Shown here piece after piece: positions 53,210-62,241 of a stretch of DNA of 64,000 bases. The position numbers and the translations under genes were made by a program. The DNA comes from Pelagibius sp. Alg239-R121. GTDB taxonomy: Bacteria > Pseudomonadota > Alphaproteobacteria > Kiloniellales > Kiloniellaceae. The notes under the pieces were generated by a model that saw only the letters and a program-made list of their open reading frames with translations, had not been told where the DNA came from and did not search any database. The DNA lies in contig NZ_CAMZOF010000002.1 in NCBI RefSeq assembly GCF_947331435.1, positions 496,001 to 560,000 on the forward strand. Direction: 5' to 3'. Within the stretch, counting starts at the first letter, position 1, and each line of letters opens with the position of its first letter.

Positions 53210-54202
53210 ATGCTGTCATTTGATAATATTGGTAAGACCTTTTTTGCCGGCCTCGCCGGCGTCACCTTGGCAGGTGCCATGGCGAGCGGACCTGTACTCG
53301 CAGCCGATATCACACTCAAGCTTGGTCACCTCGCCAACGAAGAAAACATCTGGCACAAGGCTTCGGTGAAGTTCGGTGAGGAGCTGAGCACGCTGACCAA
53401 GGGCCGGATCGAAGTCGAGGTCTTCCCCAACGAATCTCTCGGCAAGGAAATCGACCTGATCAACGGCATGCAACTGGGCACTGCCGACATGACGATCTCG
53501 GGCGAGAGCCTGCAGAACTGGGCGCCCATGGCGGCATTGCTTGCGGTTCCCTATGCCTATAAATCGCTTGATCACATGGACGAGGTCGCCGGCGGCAAAA
53601 TCGGTGACGACATCAAGGCCGAGATCATCGACAAGGCCCGGGTCCGGCCCATTGCCTACTTTGCCCGCGGTCCGCGCAACCTGACCTCCAAGCGGCCGAT
53701 CAAAAGCCCGGACGATCTGGATGCCCTGAAGCTGCGTGTGCCCAACGTCCCGCTGTTCGTGGATGTCTGGAAGACCCTCGGTGCCCAACCGACGCCGATG
53801 GCCTTCTCGGAAGTCTTCACGTCGCTGCAGAACGGCACCATCGACGCGCAGGAAAACCCTCTGGCACTGATCAAGTCGGCGAACTTCAACGAGGTCCAGG
53901 GCTTCGTCAACAAGACCGAGCATGTGCGGTCCTGGATCTATCTCGTCATCTCGGAAATTACCTGGGACAAGCTTTCCGACAGCGACCGGGAAGCGGTCAT
54001 GCAGGCCGCCGCCACGGCCCAGGCCTACGAGCGCGAGCTGTTTCTCGCGGATGAAAAGAAACTGGTCGACGAGTTGAAAGGCAAGGGCATGACCTTCGTC
54101 GACGTCGATGGCGCCGCCTTTGCCTCCAAGGCCAAGGATGCGGTTTTGGCCAACGTCAAGGACGAGATCCGGCCTATCGTCGAAGATCTCTTTAAGCAGT
54201 AA
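53210..54202 (+). CDS. dctP: TRAP transporter solute-binding protein, DctP-type
   Basis: A 330-residue periplasmic protein. ATG 53210 has GGGAGGAAC upstream; an earlier in-frame start at 53180 is less likely. Signal peptide ends near PVLAADI. LGHLANEENIWHKASVKFGEEL and the pocket segment RGPRNLTSKRPIKSPDDLDALKLRVPN with its conserved arginine show the DctP fold, which binds organic acids. The next two genes encode the membrane parts, after a strong hairpin. Confidence 0.9.
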   Translation: MLSFDNIGKTFFAGLAGVTLAGAMASGPVLAADITLKLGHLANEENIWHKASVKFGEELSTLTKGRIEVEVFPNESLGKEIDLINGMQLGTADMTISGESLQNWAPMAALLAVPYAYKSLDHMDEVAGGKIGDDIKAEIIDKARVRPIAYFARGPRNLTSKRPIKSPDDLDALKLRVPNVPLFVDVWKTLGAQPTPMAFSEVFTSLQNGTIDAQENPLALIKSANFNEVQGFVNKTEHVRSWIYLVISEITWDKLSDSDREAVMQAAATAQAYERELFLADEKKLVDELKGKGMTFVDVDGAAFASKAKDAVLANVKDEIRPIVEDLFKQ

Positions 54203-54210
54203 ACTGGAAA

Positions 54211-54247
54211 GGCGCCGCTGCATCTTTGAAAAACGCGCAGCGGCGCC
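54211..54247 (+). terminator. Hairpin between dctP and dctQ
   Basis: A perfect 11-bp stem pairs GGCGCCGCTGC (54211-54221) with GCAGCGGCGCC (54237-54247) around a 15-base loop. There is no clear T run, so it probably protects or attenuates the message and keeps the binding protein in excess over the permease. This mirrors the hairpins after the first binding protein at 15009-15119. Confidence 0.75.
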
Positions 54248-54277
54248 AATCCTCCTGATCGCTTATTCTTCTAAGCG

Positions 54278-54856
54278 ATGCGCGTAGCCGGTTTCGTTGG
54301 GATCAGCTTTCAAGTGATGTTCAAACAAATGCAGTCCTGGCAGATGCAGTCCTGGCTGGAGAGGCCCATCCGCATAGCCACCGGGCTCGCTTTTGTGGTT
54401 TTGATGGCAGCCGTCATCATTCAGGTCCTGGGCCGCTCCGTCTTTTCCAGCTCACCGGTCTGGACCGAAGAACTGACACGCTTTGCCCTGCTTTATCTTG
54501 CCGCCCTCGGTGCCGGGCCGTCCTACCGCAACGGCGAACTGGTGAATGTCGATCTTCTTTGCGAGGCCCTGCCCGGACGCGGCCCCCGCCTTGCCCGCCT
54601 CCTCGCCGCCGTCGCAACCCTGGTACTCTGCGCGATGCTGATCCTGCCGGCCTGGACCTACACTTCGATCGGGGCGCTGCAGACCTCGCCTGCGCTCGGC
54701 TGGCGAATGGATTTCATCCACGCGAGCGTACTCGTCCTCTTGCTCACACTCTTCCTGTTTGCGGCATTGCGTGTCCTCGCCATGCTCACGGGCGCATCGG
54801 ACGGATTGGCGCGGAGACAAGAGGACCAACCCCCAAAGACGGATGAGCTGCCGTGA
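54278..54856 (+). CDS. dctQ: TRAP transporter small permease, DctQ-type
   Basis: A 192-residue membrane protein with four helices, starting around RPIRIATGLAFVVLMAAVIIQVLG. The true start is uncertain: ATG codons at 54278, 54317, 54329 and 54344 are in frame and none has a clear ribosome site. ATGCAGTCCTGGC is duplicated at 54329-54341 and 54344-54356. DctQ links DctP to the large permease. It overlaps dctM by four bases. Confidence 0.85.
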   Translation: MRVAGFVGISFQVMFKQMQSWQMQSWLERPIRIATGLAFVVLMAAVIIQVLGRSVFSSSPVWTEELTRFALLYLAALGAGPSYRNGELVNVDLLCEALPGRGPRLARLLAAVATLVLCAMLILPAWTYTSIGALQTSPALGWRMDFIHASVLVLLLTLFLFAALRVLAMLTGASDGLARRQEDQPPKTDELP

Positions 54857-56130
54857 ACCTGGCCATTCTGATTGCAGTCTTCGTCGGCGGCCTGGCCGCC
54901 GGCATTCCCGTTGCCGTCACGCTGGGTCTCGCGTCCCTATGCTATCTCCTGGCCGCAGATATCCCGCTGGTCGTGATGCCGCAGAAAATGTACGCCGGGA
55001 TCGACGTCTTCGTTTTGCTGTGCATTCCAGGTTTCATTCTGGCCGGCAATCTGATGAACCACGGGGGCATCACCGAACGCATCATCCGTTTCGCCAACGC
55101 CGTCGTCGGTTGGATGCGCGGCGGGCTGGGCCTGACCAACGTCGCAGGCTCCATGCTGTTCGGTGGAATTTCGGGCACCGCCGTCGCCGACGCCGCCTCT
55201 ATCGGCGGCATGATGATTCCCGGCATGAAGAAGGCCGGCTACCCGGCCGATTTCTCCGCCGCCGTCACTGCGGCCTCCTCGACGGTCGGCCCCATCATTC
55301 CCCCCAGCGTCCCGATGATTATCGTCGGCGCGCTATCCGGAATTTCCGTCGGCAAGATGTTTCTGGCCGGGGCCATTCCCGGTCTGCTCATGGGCATCGC
55401 CATGATGGTGACGACCTATGTCGTCGCCGTGCGCCGGAATTTTCCGCGCCAGCAATGGCAGGGCTTTCCTGAACTCGGCCGCGCCTTCCTCGGCGCCTTC
55501 TGGGCACTGGCCATGACGGCGCTGATCATCGGCGGGCTGCTGAGTGGGCTGGCGACACCGACCGAAACGGCGGTGGTCGCAAGCGTCTACGCCTTCGTCG
55601 TCGGCTGCTTCGTCTACCGTGAACTCCCCATGAGCGCCGTGCCCCGCATCGTGATCGACAGCGCGATATCTTCAGCCGCAATCCTGGCACTGGTCGGCTT
55701 TGCCAACGTCTTCGGCTGGATCCTGGTCTCGGAGAGGATCCCGCAAACGATCGCGGCAGGCGTCCTGTCGGTCACCGAAAACAAATTCCTGGTGATCCTG
55801 CTCATCAACCTGCTGCTGCTGTTCGTCGGAATGTTCATGGAGACGATCGCGGCGCTGATCATTCTCTTCGTGCCGCTGCTGGCACTGGCGCAGGGCGTGG
55901 GCGTGGAGCCGCTGCATTTCGCGACCTTCGCCGTGCTGAACCTGATGATCGGCCTCACCACCCCGCCGGTCGGGGTCTGCCTCTTCGTCTGCGCCAACAT
56001 CGCCAAGCTGCCGCTGACACCGGTGGTCAAGGCCATCGCGCCCTACCTGCTGACCAACATCATCGTGCTGTTTCTGGTGTCCTACATCCCGGCCATCGCA
56101 ACCTGGTTGCCGAACCTCTTGCTGGATTGA
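54853..56130 (+). CDS. dctM: TRAP transporter large permease, DctM-type
   Basis: A 425-residue protein with about twelve membrane segments. Typical DctM features are visible: FGGISGTAVADAASIG, AVTAASSTVGPIIPPSVPMIIVGALSG and, later, GLTTPPVGVCLFV. It uses a sodium or proton gradient to import the acid presented by DctP. ATGA overlap with dctQ; last gene of the operon. Confidence 0.93.
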   Translation: MNLAILIAVFVGGLAAGIPVAVTLGLASLCYLLAADIPLVVMPQKMYAGIDVFVLLCIPGFILAGNLMNHGGITERIIRFANAVVGWMRGGLGLTNVAGSMLFGGISGTAVADAASIGGMMIPGMKKAGYPADFSAAVTAASSTVGPIIPPSVPMIIVGALSGISVGKMFLAGAIPGLLMGIAMMVTTYVVAVRRNFPRQQWQGFPELGRAFLGAFWALAMTALIIGGLLSGLATPTETAVVASVYAFVVGCFVYRELPMSAVPRIVIDSAISSAAILALVGFANVFGWILVSERIPQTIAAGVLSVTENKFLVILLINLLLLFVGMFMETIAALIILFVPLLALAQGVGVEPLHFATFAVLNLMIGLTTPPVGVCLFVCANIAKLPLTPVVKAIAPYLLTNIIVLFLVSYIPAIATWLPNLLLD

Positions 56131-56254
56131 GCACAAAAGACGGCTGCATCTGTTTCCAAGAAACCCGCTCGACATCCATCCAATCCAAACTGCGCGGGTA
56201 ATTGGTCTGTGCCACGAAGCGTGACGAAAATACACGGCCTCGCTGAACGGCCGT

Positions 56255-57208
56255 TCACGACTGCACCGCTGCCGCGCGCGCCTCCCGGAACCGTGCAGCG
56301 ACCACCAGCAGGCTTCCCGCCAAAATGCCCAGGGCCAGAACAACGGTCTCCACCCGGAAGCGTGAGACATCGAGCAGTCCTGCGGCGAGAGCGGCCTGTT
56401 CGAACAGCATGCCGGACAGCGGCAGCAGCGAAACCGCAGCCATATAGTTCTGCCCGCCCACCAGACGGATGGACCAGAAGGACAGGAGCATCGAGGGCGC
56501 ACGAAGTGTGACCCCGACGGCGGCACCGGCAAGCCATAACCGCCAGTCCCAGATACCACCCGTCATCACACCCTGCGGTCCTCCCTCAAGTCCGCCCCCT
56601 GCTCCGGCCTGCATGACCCGGACGGCAAGAAACAGTGCCGCGGTGATCAGCAAAACGCTGCCCGTAAAGCGAAGACGCAGGCCCGGCTCATCGGAAACAT
56701 TGTCGGGATGCCGTTCCGCCAGGAGAGTGTTGGCGACCAAACAGACTTCATTGAGCAGCATCAGCCCAACCACGGGATGCCAGATCCCGCCTTCCAGATT
56801 CAGGACCAGGAAGGGGATGGGGACGAGGATCACGAGATGGCCGAGCCACTCGCCGCGGGCCGGACGCCGCCCGAACGCCACCCAAACCGCGATGGCAATC
56901 ATCGGCACGTTGACCGCCCCCAGTATCCCGGCCTCCAGAACGCTGACCCATGCAAGAACGGCTGTGTAAAAAGCCGCCGAGAGCACCCTCAGAATCCCGA
57001 GCAGCCAAGTTGTAGGCCGCAGAAAGCTCGAGAATTCCAACAACGGCCGTCCGCTGAGTGCCACCAGGGCGACGCCACCGGCAAAGAGCTGAACGAAGCT
57101 GAAAGCCCAGGGATCGAGGTCCAGCCGCAGCAGGAGGATCCGGCTGACGGCGCTCAGCGCCGCCCAGGACAAAACGGCGCCGATGGTGACAAGCAATGGT
57201 ATGTGCAA
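56255..57208 (-). CDS. EamA/DMT-like membrane transporter
   Basis: A 317-residue polytopic protein with about ten helices (for example LVTIGAVLSWAALSAVSRILLL at the start and RVETVVLALGILAGSLLVVAARF at the end). It has the overall DMT pattern but weaker EamA motifs than the two earlier exporters. Divergently placed to the LysR regulator at 57305, which probably controls it. Substrate unknown. Confidence 0.75.
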   Translation of the reverse strand: MHIPLLVTIGAVLSWAALSAVSRILLLRLDLDPWAFSFVQLFAGGVALVALSGRPLLEFSSFLRPTTWLLGILRVLSAAFYTAVLAWVSVLEAGILGAVNVPMIAIAVWVAFGRRPARGEWLGHLVILVPIPFLVLNLEGGIWHPVVGLMLLNEVCLVANTLLAERHPDNVSDEPGLRLRFTGSVLLITAALFLAVRVMQAGAGGGLEGGPQGVMTGGIWDWRLWLAGAAVGVTLRAPSMLLSFWSIRLVGGQNYMAAVSLLPLSGMLFEQAALAAGLLDVSRFRVETVVLALGILAGSLLVVAARFREARAAAVQS

Positions 57209-57269
57209 GGAAGCGGCTCCAACAGACTGAACAGCCGCAAGGTCTCATAGGGATCGTAAGACATAAATT

Positions 57270-57304
57270 GCATATTTCCATCTCATGCGTTAAAAAATTT
57301 TAAC
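57270..57304 (+). promoter_or_regulatory. LysR-type T-N11-A site and palindrome at the LysR start
   Basis: GCAT (57270-57273) and ATGC (57285-57288) are separated by 11 bases, the classical LysR T-N11-A operator form. A second dyad, GTTAAAA and TTTTAAC around AA, occupies 57289-57304 and touches the start codon at 57305. It leaves no room for a ribosome site, so the message may be leaderless or poorly translated. The region also serves the divergent transporter. Confidence 0.65.
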
Positions 57305-58186
57305 ATGAACTGGTCTGATCTCCCCGCTTTCCTGGCGGTGGCGCAACTCGGAAGCCTGCGTCAGGCTGCGGATATGCTGGACGTCACCCAGCCGACCATC
57401 GCCCGGCGCATCCAAACACTGGAGGCCGATCTGGGAATCCCGCTATTCGAACGGGACCGCGAAGGTCATCGGCTGACCGCTGCGGGAGCCCAACTCCTGC
57501 CGGAAGTCCGCGCGGTCGAGACCGCCGCCTTGCGCGTGCAACAGCGTTCGCTTGGTCTGGTCGGGCGCCTGACGGAGACCGTGAGGGTCGAAGCCGGCGA
57601 AACCGCGGCGGCCGTGCTTGCGCGTGGCCTGAAGGATATAGCCGAGGGACCGAATATCGAGTTGCTGGTCACGGGACTTCCCTCATCCGGCACGGGCCGG
57701 AGTCCGGAAATTCTGGTTCAGCACGGCCTCCCGGACGCAGGAAGCGGCCTGACCCGGCGGGCCGGATCGATCAGCTGCGCGCTCTACGGGGTAGCGGCCT
57801 TCGCGGAGGGCCGGACCCTGCCGCTCGCGCCCAGGGATCTGTCAACTCTTCCTTGGCTCGGCTTCGTCGAAGAGCAGGAACACTACGTGACCATGCGCTG
57901 GCTCCGCACGCAGATGCGGGACCGCCCACCGGCCGCCCGGCTGATGAACATCAACCTTATGACCGTCGCGGCTACCGAGGGAATCGGCGTCGCGGTGCTG
58001 CCCGTTTTCCTCGGCAATTCCCTCCCCGGTCTCGTACGGCTCTCGGCGCCCATCGAAGAGCTGCGTGCCGACTACTGGACGATCACCCATCCGGACCTGT
58101 CCCGGAACACCTCGGTCCGTACCGTCATCAATTGGATTATCAACTGCTTTCAGACCTCGGGGCATAAGCCGGACGACGGCCGCTGA
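57305..58186 (+). CDS. LysR-family transcriptional regulator
   Basis: A 293-residue LysR protein. The helix-turn-helix spans about residues 1-60: WSDLPAFLAVAQLGSLRQAADMLDVTQPTIARRIQTLE. The effector domain follows (about 90-285) but is less conserved; the N-terminal pattern is GcvA/CysB-like, as usual. It is divergent from the EamA-like transporter with a T-N11-A site between them, and so probably regulates it. Ligand unknown. Confidence 0.88.
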   Translation: MNWSDLPAFLAVAQLGSLRQAADMLDVTQPTIARRIQTLEADLGIPLFERDREGHRLTAAGAQLLPEVRAVETAALRVQQRSLGLVGRLTETVRVEAGETAAAVLARGLKDIAEGPNIELLVTGLPSSGTGRSPEILVQHGLPDAGSGLTRRAGSISCALYGVAAFAEGRTLPLAPRDLSTLPWLGFVEEQEHYVTMRWLRTQMRDRPPAARLMNINLMTVAATEGIGVAVLPVFLGNSLPGLVRLSAPIEELRADYWTITHPDLSRNTSVRTVINWIINCFQTSGHKPDDGR

Positions 58187-58228
58187 GGGCAAATTGCCGC
58201 CGGTCGCAGATGCAGCCTTTAAGTGCCG

Positions 58229-59005
58229 CTACAGGACGCGGGAAAAGTAGGTCTCCGCGAGATCCACCAGGGCGCGGGTGGAAAACAACAGAGCCTCAGC
58301 CTCTCCCACGCGCCCCTTGCGCACCGCGCCCGTCTCCATGAAGAGTTCGCCGACGACAGGAAAGTGCTGCCCGCCATCGGTGGACATGTCGGTGACCTCC
58401 ACCCAGGTCCGCGTCCCGTCGCGCAGCAGGGGATAACGGTTCCTCTCGGTTCTGCGCTTCGGCACCAGGGATTCGGCGTAGTGCAGCGAGGTGCAGCGGG
58501 TGAAGCCCACACCCAGCAGCAGGGTGTAGCCATCGAGATTGTACAGCTTCTCGAAAGGCGTGCCCCTCCCCTCGCAGAATTCCAGCGCATGATCCCTGGT
58601 GATCTCTTCGGCGTGCCGGCCGTTGGCGCAAACCGACACCAGCGGATGCAGACTGCGGAGCGTTCCGGGAAAAGTCCGAAAAGCCTCCGGTATTGCGCCC
58701 ATAGTCGTCGGCGTCGTCGCAGGATCGAAGAGCGGCAGATGCGCCCTTATGACATCATGCCATTCGGGCTTCACGCGCGGGTCGTTCCAGATGCTTGGAT
58801 CCGAGAGCTGTGGCGTCTCGGCCGGCATGGCCAGGGTTCCGGCCTCTCCAAGCGCCTCAAGCAGCGCCCGGATGACACTGACCGGCCCGCCGACCGTCCA
58901 GCCGACCTGCCCCAACGACGAATGCACCATCACGGTCGTACCGGGTTCAAGTCCCAGTGTGGAAAGATCATCCCGAAGGGACGCCTGCGTGTTGGGCAGG
59001 GACAT
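58229..59005 (-). CDS. AAC(3)-family N-acetyltransferase
   Basis: A 258-residue protein of the aminoglycoside 3-N-acetyltransferase family (Antibiotic_NAT). TVMVHSSLGQVGWTVGGPVSVIRALLEAL and LAMPAETPQLSDPSIW lie at the N-terminus; the conserved HPLVSVCANGRHAEEI and LLLGVGFTRCTSLHYAE segments hold the CoA and active-site residues. Environmental members often lack true resistance activity, so it may act on another amine. It converges with the LysR gene and is preceded by AT-richer DNA. Confidence 0.85.
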   Translation of the reverse strand: MSLPNTQASLRDDLSTLGLEPGTTVMVHSSLGQVGWTVGGPVSVIRALLEALGEAGTLAMPAETPQLSDPSIWNDPRVKPEWHDVIRAHLPLFDPATTPTTMGAIPEAFRTFPGTLRSLHPLVSVCANGRHAEEITRDHALEFCEGRGTPFEKLYNLDGYTLLLGVGFTRCTSLHYAESLVPKRRTERNRYPLLRDGTRTWVEVTDMSTDGGQHFPVVGELFMETGAVRKGRVGEAEALLFSTRALVDLAETYFSRVL

Positions 59006-59195
59006 AAATTCTCCCGAAGCTTTCTCGATGATCGCCGGCGCGCCGGTTTCGATTCTGCAGCTTGGGAGACTTACCGCAAGCCTGAACCGAGCGATCTAAA
59101 ATAGATCTACGGTTTGGAAGGCGGGCAATTTGGCGCGTATGATTTTAAGTCGGCGAAATTGACGCCCGTCACGGGCATTTACACTTTCGCCTTCG

Positions 59196-60053
59196 TCAAA
59201 CTGAACTTACCTGAAAGGCGGAGCGTATCGCTTTTTCCATTGCAGATACAGTCTCACTAGCCGCGTCATTGTTCCGCCATAGCACTATATTTGTCATGTC
59301 GACTTGATCAAAACCGTCGGCCGCCGTCAGTTCTCGGCAATCTGGAGGGATTTTGCTACGTGACAGCGGCGCAATCGCAAGCCCTGCGGACACAGCAAGT
59401 TTAAGAGCGGCCCCCGTATCACCACGATAGACAACGCGGAACTCTCGCTTTCGCAGTTGTAGAGATCTGATGGCGTAGTCTTTGGACCAATTACCATGAT
59501 CGTAGATAGCAATCGGTAGTGGTGATTGTTCGTGCAGTCTGTGGGTATCCGATGTTGCCCAGACAGTCGGATCAGACATCAAGATCTCGCTCTGTTACGA
59601 GCGCTCCCAATCAAAGATCACGGCTAGATCTAGTTCGCCTTTTTGCAGTGCCTGCTTTTGCACATTTGAGCAGGCCGATCTGACCAATACCTCGACGTTC
59701 TTGTGCACCTTGCCGAACAAAGCCAAGGCGTGAGACGCTATCTCTGATCCATATTCTTCTGGAAGACCTATCCTTACCTGACCTTTTAGTGAGGGTGCGA
59801 TGATGTATGCCGCTGTCTCGTCGAGTAGATTGACGATTCGCCGAGCGTTTACGAGAAGTTCATCCCCAAAGCCGGTAAGCGTAACACCGCGTGGTCCTCG
59901 ATCGAATAGTGGTTTCCCAACAATTTCTTCGAGACGTTTTATCTGCACACTGATGGCAGATTGAGTGCGACCCAACGCGTTTGCAGCATGGGTAAAATTC
60001 TTCAGATCGGCGACGGTGACAAAGCACCGCATCAAATCGCTTTCGAGTTTCAC
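59196..60053 (-). pseudogene. LysR-family regulator interrupted by an in-frame stop
   Basis: A 286-codon frame for a full-length LysR regulator is broken by one TAA at codon 153 (59595-59597). The first part (60053 to 59598) has the helix-turn-helix, LMRCFVTVADLKNFTHAANALGRTQSAIS, and half of the effector domain; the second part continues in the same frame from the TAA to 59196 with SDPTVWATSDT and AVSAGLAIAPLS. One base change would restore the gene, so recent decay, a sequencing error or a nonsense codon are all possible. It is divergent from the DadA-like gene at 60178, its probable target. Codon use is AT-richer than the rest of the window. Confidence 0.85.
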
Positions 60054-60177
60054 ATTTGCACCCAGACATTCGTGAAATTCATGTTAGCTATACTGGATAT
60101 TCGTTTGCAGCATGTCAACACGAACGCAATTATCGCCAGATTGAAGGAAACAACGGATTTTTAGAGCGGGGAAGTTA

Positions 60178-61422
60178 ATGAAGGTAGTAGTTGTAGGTGG
60201 CGGGATCACTGGCGTTTCTGTAGCCGAATGGCTTCGACGTGATGGACATGACGTCACGATAGTTGATCGGGTTCATCCTGGTGACGTGACACAGTCGTCC
60301 TATGGCAATTGCGGGATTGTGGGGCGCAATAGCGTCGTGCCGGTGTCCACGCCGGGTCTTTTCTTGCAGGCACCGGGAATGTTGCGCAATCCTGATACCC
60401 TGCTTTTTTTGAGGTGGCGCTATTTGCCTCAGCTGATCCCCTGGCTGGTTCGGTTCCTGTGGAATGGCCGGCGCGAGAAGGTGTATCAGATCGCAAAAGA
60501 CCTGTCGTCGCTGGTTCAAGATTCTAATGAACAGCATTTTGCGCTGGCGGCTGGGACCGCTGCCGAACGTTTCCTCCAACGTGGGACTTACGTCACCCTA
60601 TTTCGAGCGCGAGAAGAGTTCGCCAGGAATACTTTTTCGAATGAACTGAGAAAAAAACATGGCGCAGTTTGGGAAGAATGGGATCGCATGGCAATAGACG
60701 CATATGATCCCGCGATCTCAGGCGCCTATATCTTTGCCACCGCCATGCGCGATTATGTCTTTGTTACCTCGCCTTCTAAATATGTCACCGCATTGGCGGA
60801 TCATTTTCGGCAATCAGGCGGGAACATTCTGTGCAATGAGGCTGTCGATATAAGACAGCTGAAACAAAGCAAAGCGGTCGTGGAATTGACAGACGGTCGA
60901 CGGCTTGAAACGGATCGTGTGGTATTGGCAGCCGGGGTCTGGTCTGGGCGCTTTGCTTCCCGATTAGGCCACCAGGCGGCAATGGAGTCAGAGCGCGGGT
61001 ATCACTTGATGCTTAGAGGGGCAAGTCATATGCCGCCAGCCGTCTTGAATGTTCCCGACACAGGCTTGGGTGTTTGTCCAATGGAGGAGGGATTGTGTTT
61101 TGGCGGTGCAGTGGATTTCGGTGGCGTTGACGGAGTGCCAAACGAGCGCGTGTTCGATGCGATCAGACGGCAGATACGGCGCGTCTATCCTGATTTGACG
61201 TGGGAAGGAGAGACCAAATGGATGGGGCAGCGACCGTCTACAATTGATAGCCTGCCTTTGCTTGGGCCGTCTCCCAAAGCACCGTCGATCTATTTTGCCT
61301 TTGGCGGTCAACATATCGGCCTGACGATGGGGCCTCGAATTGGCAGAACCGTCGCGGACCTAATTTCAGGGAAACAGACTGACATCAACATCAGTCCCTA
61401 CAGAGTAAATAGGTTCGATTAG
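60178..61422 (+). CDS. FAD-dependent oxidoreductase, DadA-like (D-amino-acid dehydrogenase family)
   Basis: A 414-residue flavoenzyme of the DAO family. The FAD motif KVVVVGGGITGVSVAEWLRRDGHDVTIVDR begins at residue 2, followed by TQSSYGNCGIVGRNSVVPVSTPG as in DadA proteins. The C-terminal FAD site is WMGQRPSTIDSLPLLGPS with AFGGQHIGLTMGPRIGRTVADLI. It probably deaminates D-amino acids or a similar amine with electrons passed to quinone. Divergent from the broken LysR gene. Its codon use is AT-richer, so it may have been acquired. Confidence 0.85.
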   Translation: MKVVVVGGGITGVSVAEWLRRDGHDVTIVDRVHPGDVTQSSYGNCGIVGRNSVVPVSTPGLFLQAPGMLRNPDTLLFLRWRYLPQLIPWLVRFLWNGRREKVYQIAKDLSSLVQDSNEQHFALAAGTAAERFLQRGTYVTLFRAREEFARNTFSNELRKKHGAVWEEWDRMAIDAYDPAISGAYIFATAMRDYVFVTSPSKYVTALADHFRQSGGNILCNEAVDIRQLKQSKAVVELTDGRRLETDRVVLAAGVWSGRFASRLGHQAAMESERGYHLMLRGASHMPPAVLNVPDTGLGVCPMEEGLCFGGAVDFGGVDGVPNERVFDAIRRQIRRVYPDLTWEGETKWMGQRPSTIDSLPLLGPSPKAPSIYFAFGGQHIGLTMGPRIGRTVADLISGKQTDINISPYRVNRFD

Positions 61423-61731
61423 TGCAGGCGACACAAACCAAATCATGCAACAATCGGCATTTAGACTACCCGTTTTATGCCCGTTATTTGCATAAGTGAC
61501 GGTGAGAGATATGTCGTAGGTAGATCACCCAACCAAATTAAGACCGGTGGCTTGTCCGCTATTCAGCCATTCGTATCACCCAATCCCAATGACCGCTCTG
61601 GAACCGCTTCGAGCCCTTCTCAGACGTCCTAAAATGCCTGCGTGTTGCAGGCTGTGTGACGTTTGCTGCCGTTCGGTACTTCCAGTAGAGTCCGGGCACC
61701 GCGCTGATCGCGATTTTTAACGAGAGTTTCA
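61423..61731. other. Intergenic region without a supported gene
   Basis: This 309-base gap has no convincing open frame. The minus-strand frame 61559-61750 has arginine/serine-rich composition and no ribosome site. GCCTGC (61636-61641) and GCAGGC (61647-61652) form a small hairpin. The stretch may be degenerate sequence. Confidence 0.4.
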
Positions 61732-62241
61732 ATGCAGCAAATTCCAACATTGGAAACCGAGCGACTGGTGCTGCGTGCGCCGCGCGAAAGCGATACGCAA
61801 GCCTATCAGGATTTTTATGCCGATGGCGAGGCCTCGAAGTTCTATGGCGGCCCCTTAGCTGCTGATGCGGCCTGGCTCAAGCTCGCCCGCGACGTTGGCC
61901 ATTGGCATCTGCGCGGATACGGGCCATGGATTCTTGAGCGAAAAAACGACAAGGAAGTCGTCGGCGGCTGCGGGTTGTTTTTGCACAACGGCTGGTCGAG
62001 ACCTGAATTGACATGGTGGATCGCCCCCCACGCACGCCGCAAGGGTTTTGCAACCGAGGCATCGAAGGCTGCCATTCGCTTTGGCTACCAAACGATGAAG
62101 TGGGAACTGGTTCAGACCTACATGAAGGATGAGAACGCAGCCGCAATATCTCTCGTTAAGTCGCTCGGCGGCGTGTTTATGGTTCGAGAGACCTTCCCCG
62201 ATGGCATTGCTCGGGATGTTTACGCGTTGCCGAGGCCGTGA
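61732..62241 (+). CDS. GNAT-family N-acetyltransferase (RimJ/RimL-like)
   Basis: A 169-residue acetyltransferase. The start LETERLVLRAPRESDTQAYQDF is typical of RimJ/RimL-like GNAT proteins, and the acetyl-CoA site is visible as IAPHARRKGFATEASKAAIRFGY (about residues 96-118). It acetylates an N-terminal amine or small molecule; substrate unknown. Its neighbours do not suggest a pathway. The codon use is mixed. Confidence 0.85.
   Translation: MQQIPTLETERLVLRAPRESDTQAYQDFYADGEASKFYGGPLAADAAWLKLARDVGHWHLRGYGPWILERKNDKEVVGGCGLFLHNGWSRPELTWWIAPHARRKGFATEASKAAIRFGYQTMKWELVQTYMKDENAAAISLVKSLGGVFMVRETFPDGIARDVYALPRP

Noticed and set aside
56234-56254. ACGGCC/GGCCGT hairpin between dctM and the EamA-like gene as a terminator
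   Set aside because: Only six base pairs with no T run on either strand; too weak to call.
61559-61750. Minus-strand frame of 63 codons before the GNAT gene
   Set aside because: No ribosome site, arginine/serine-rich shadow-like composition, overlaps the GNAT start.
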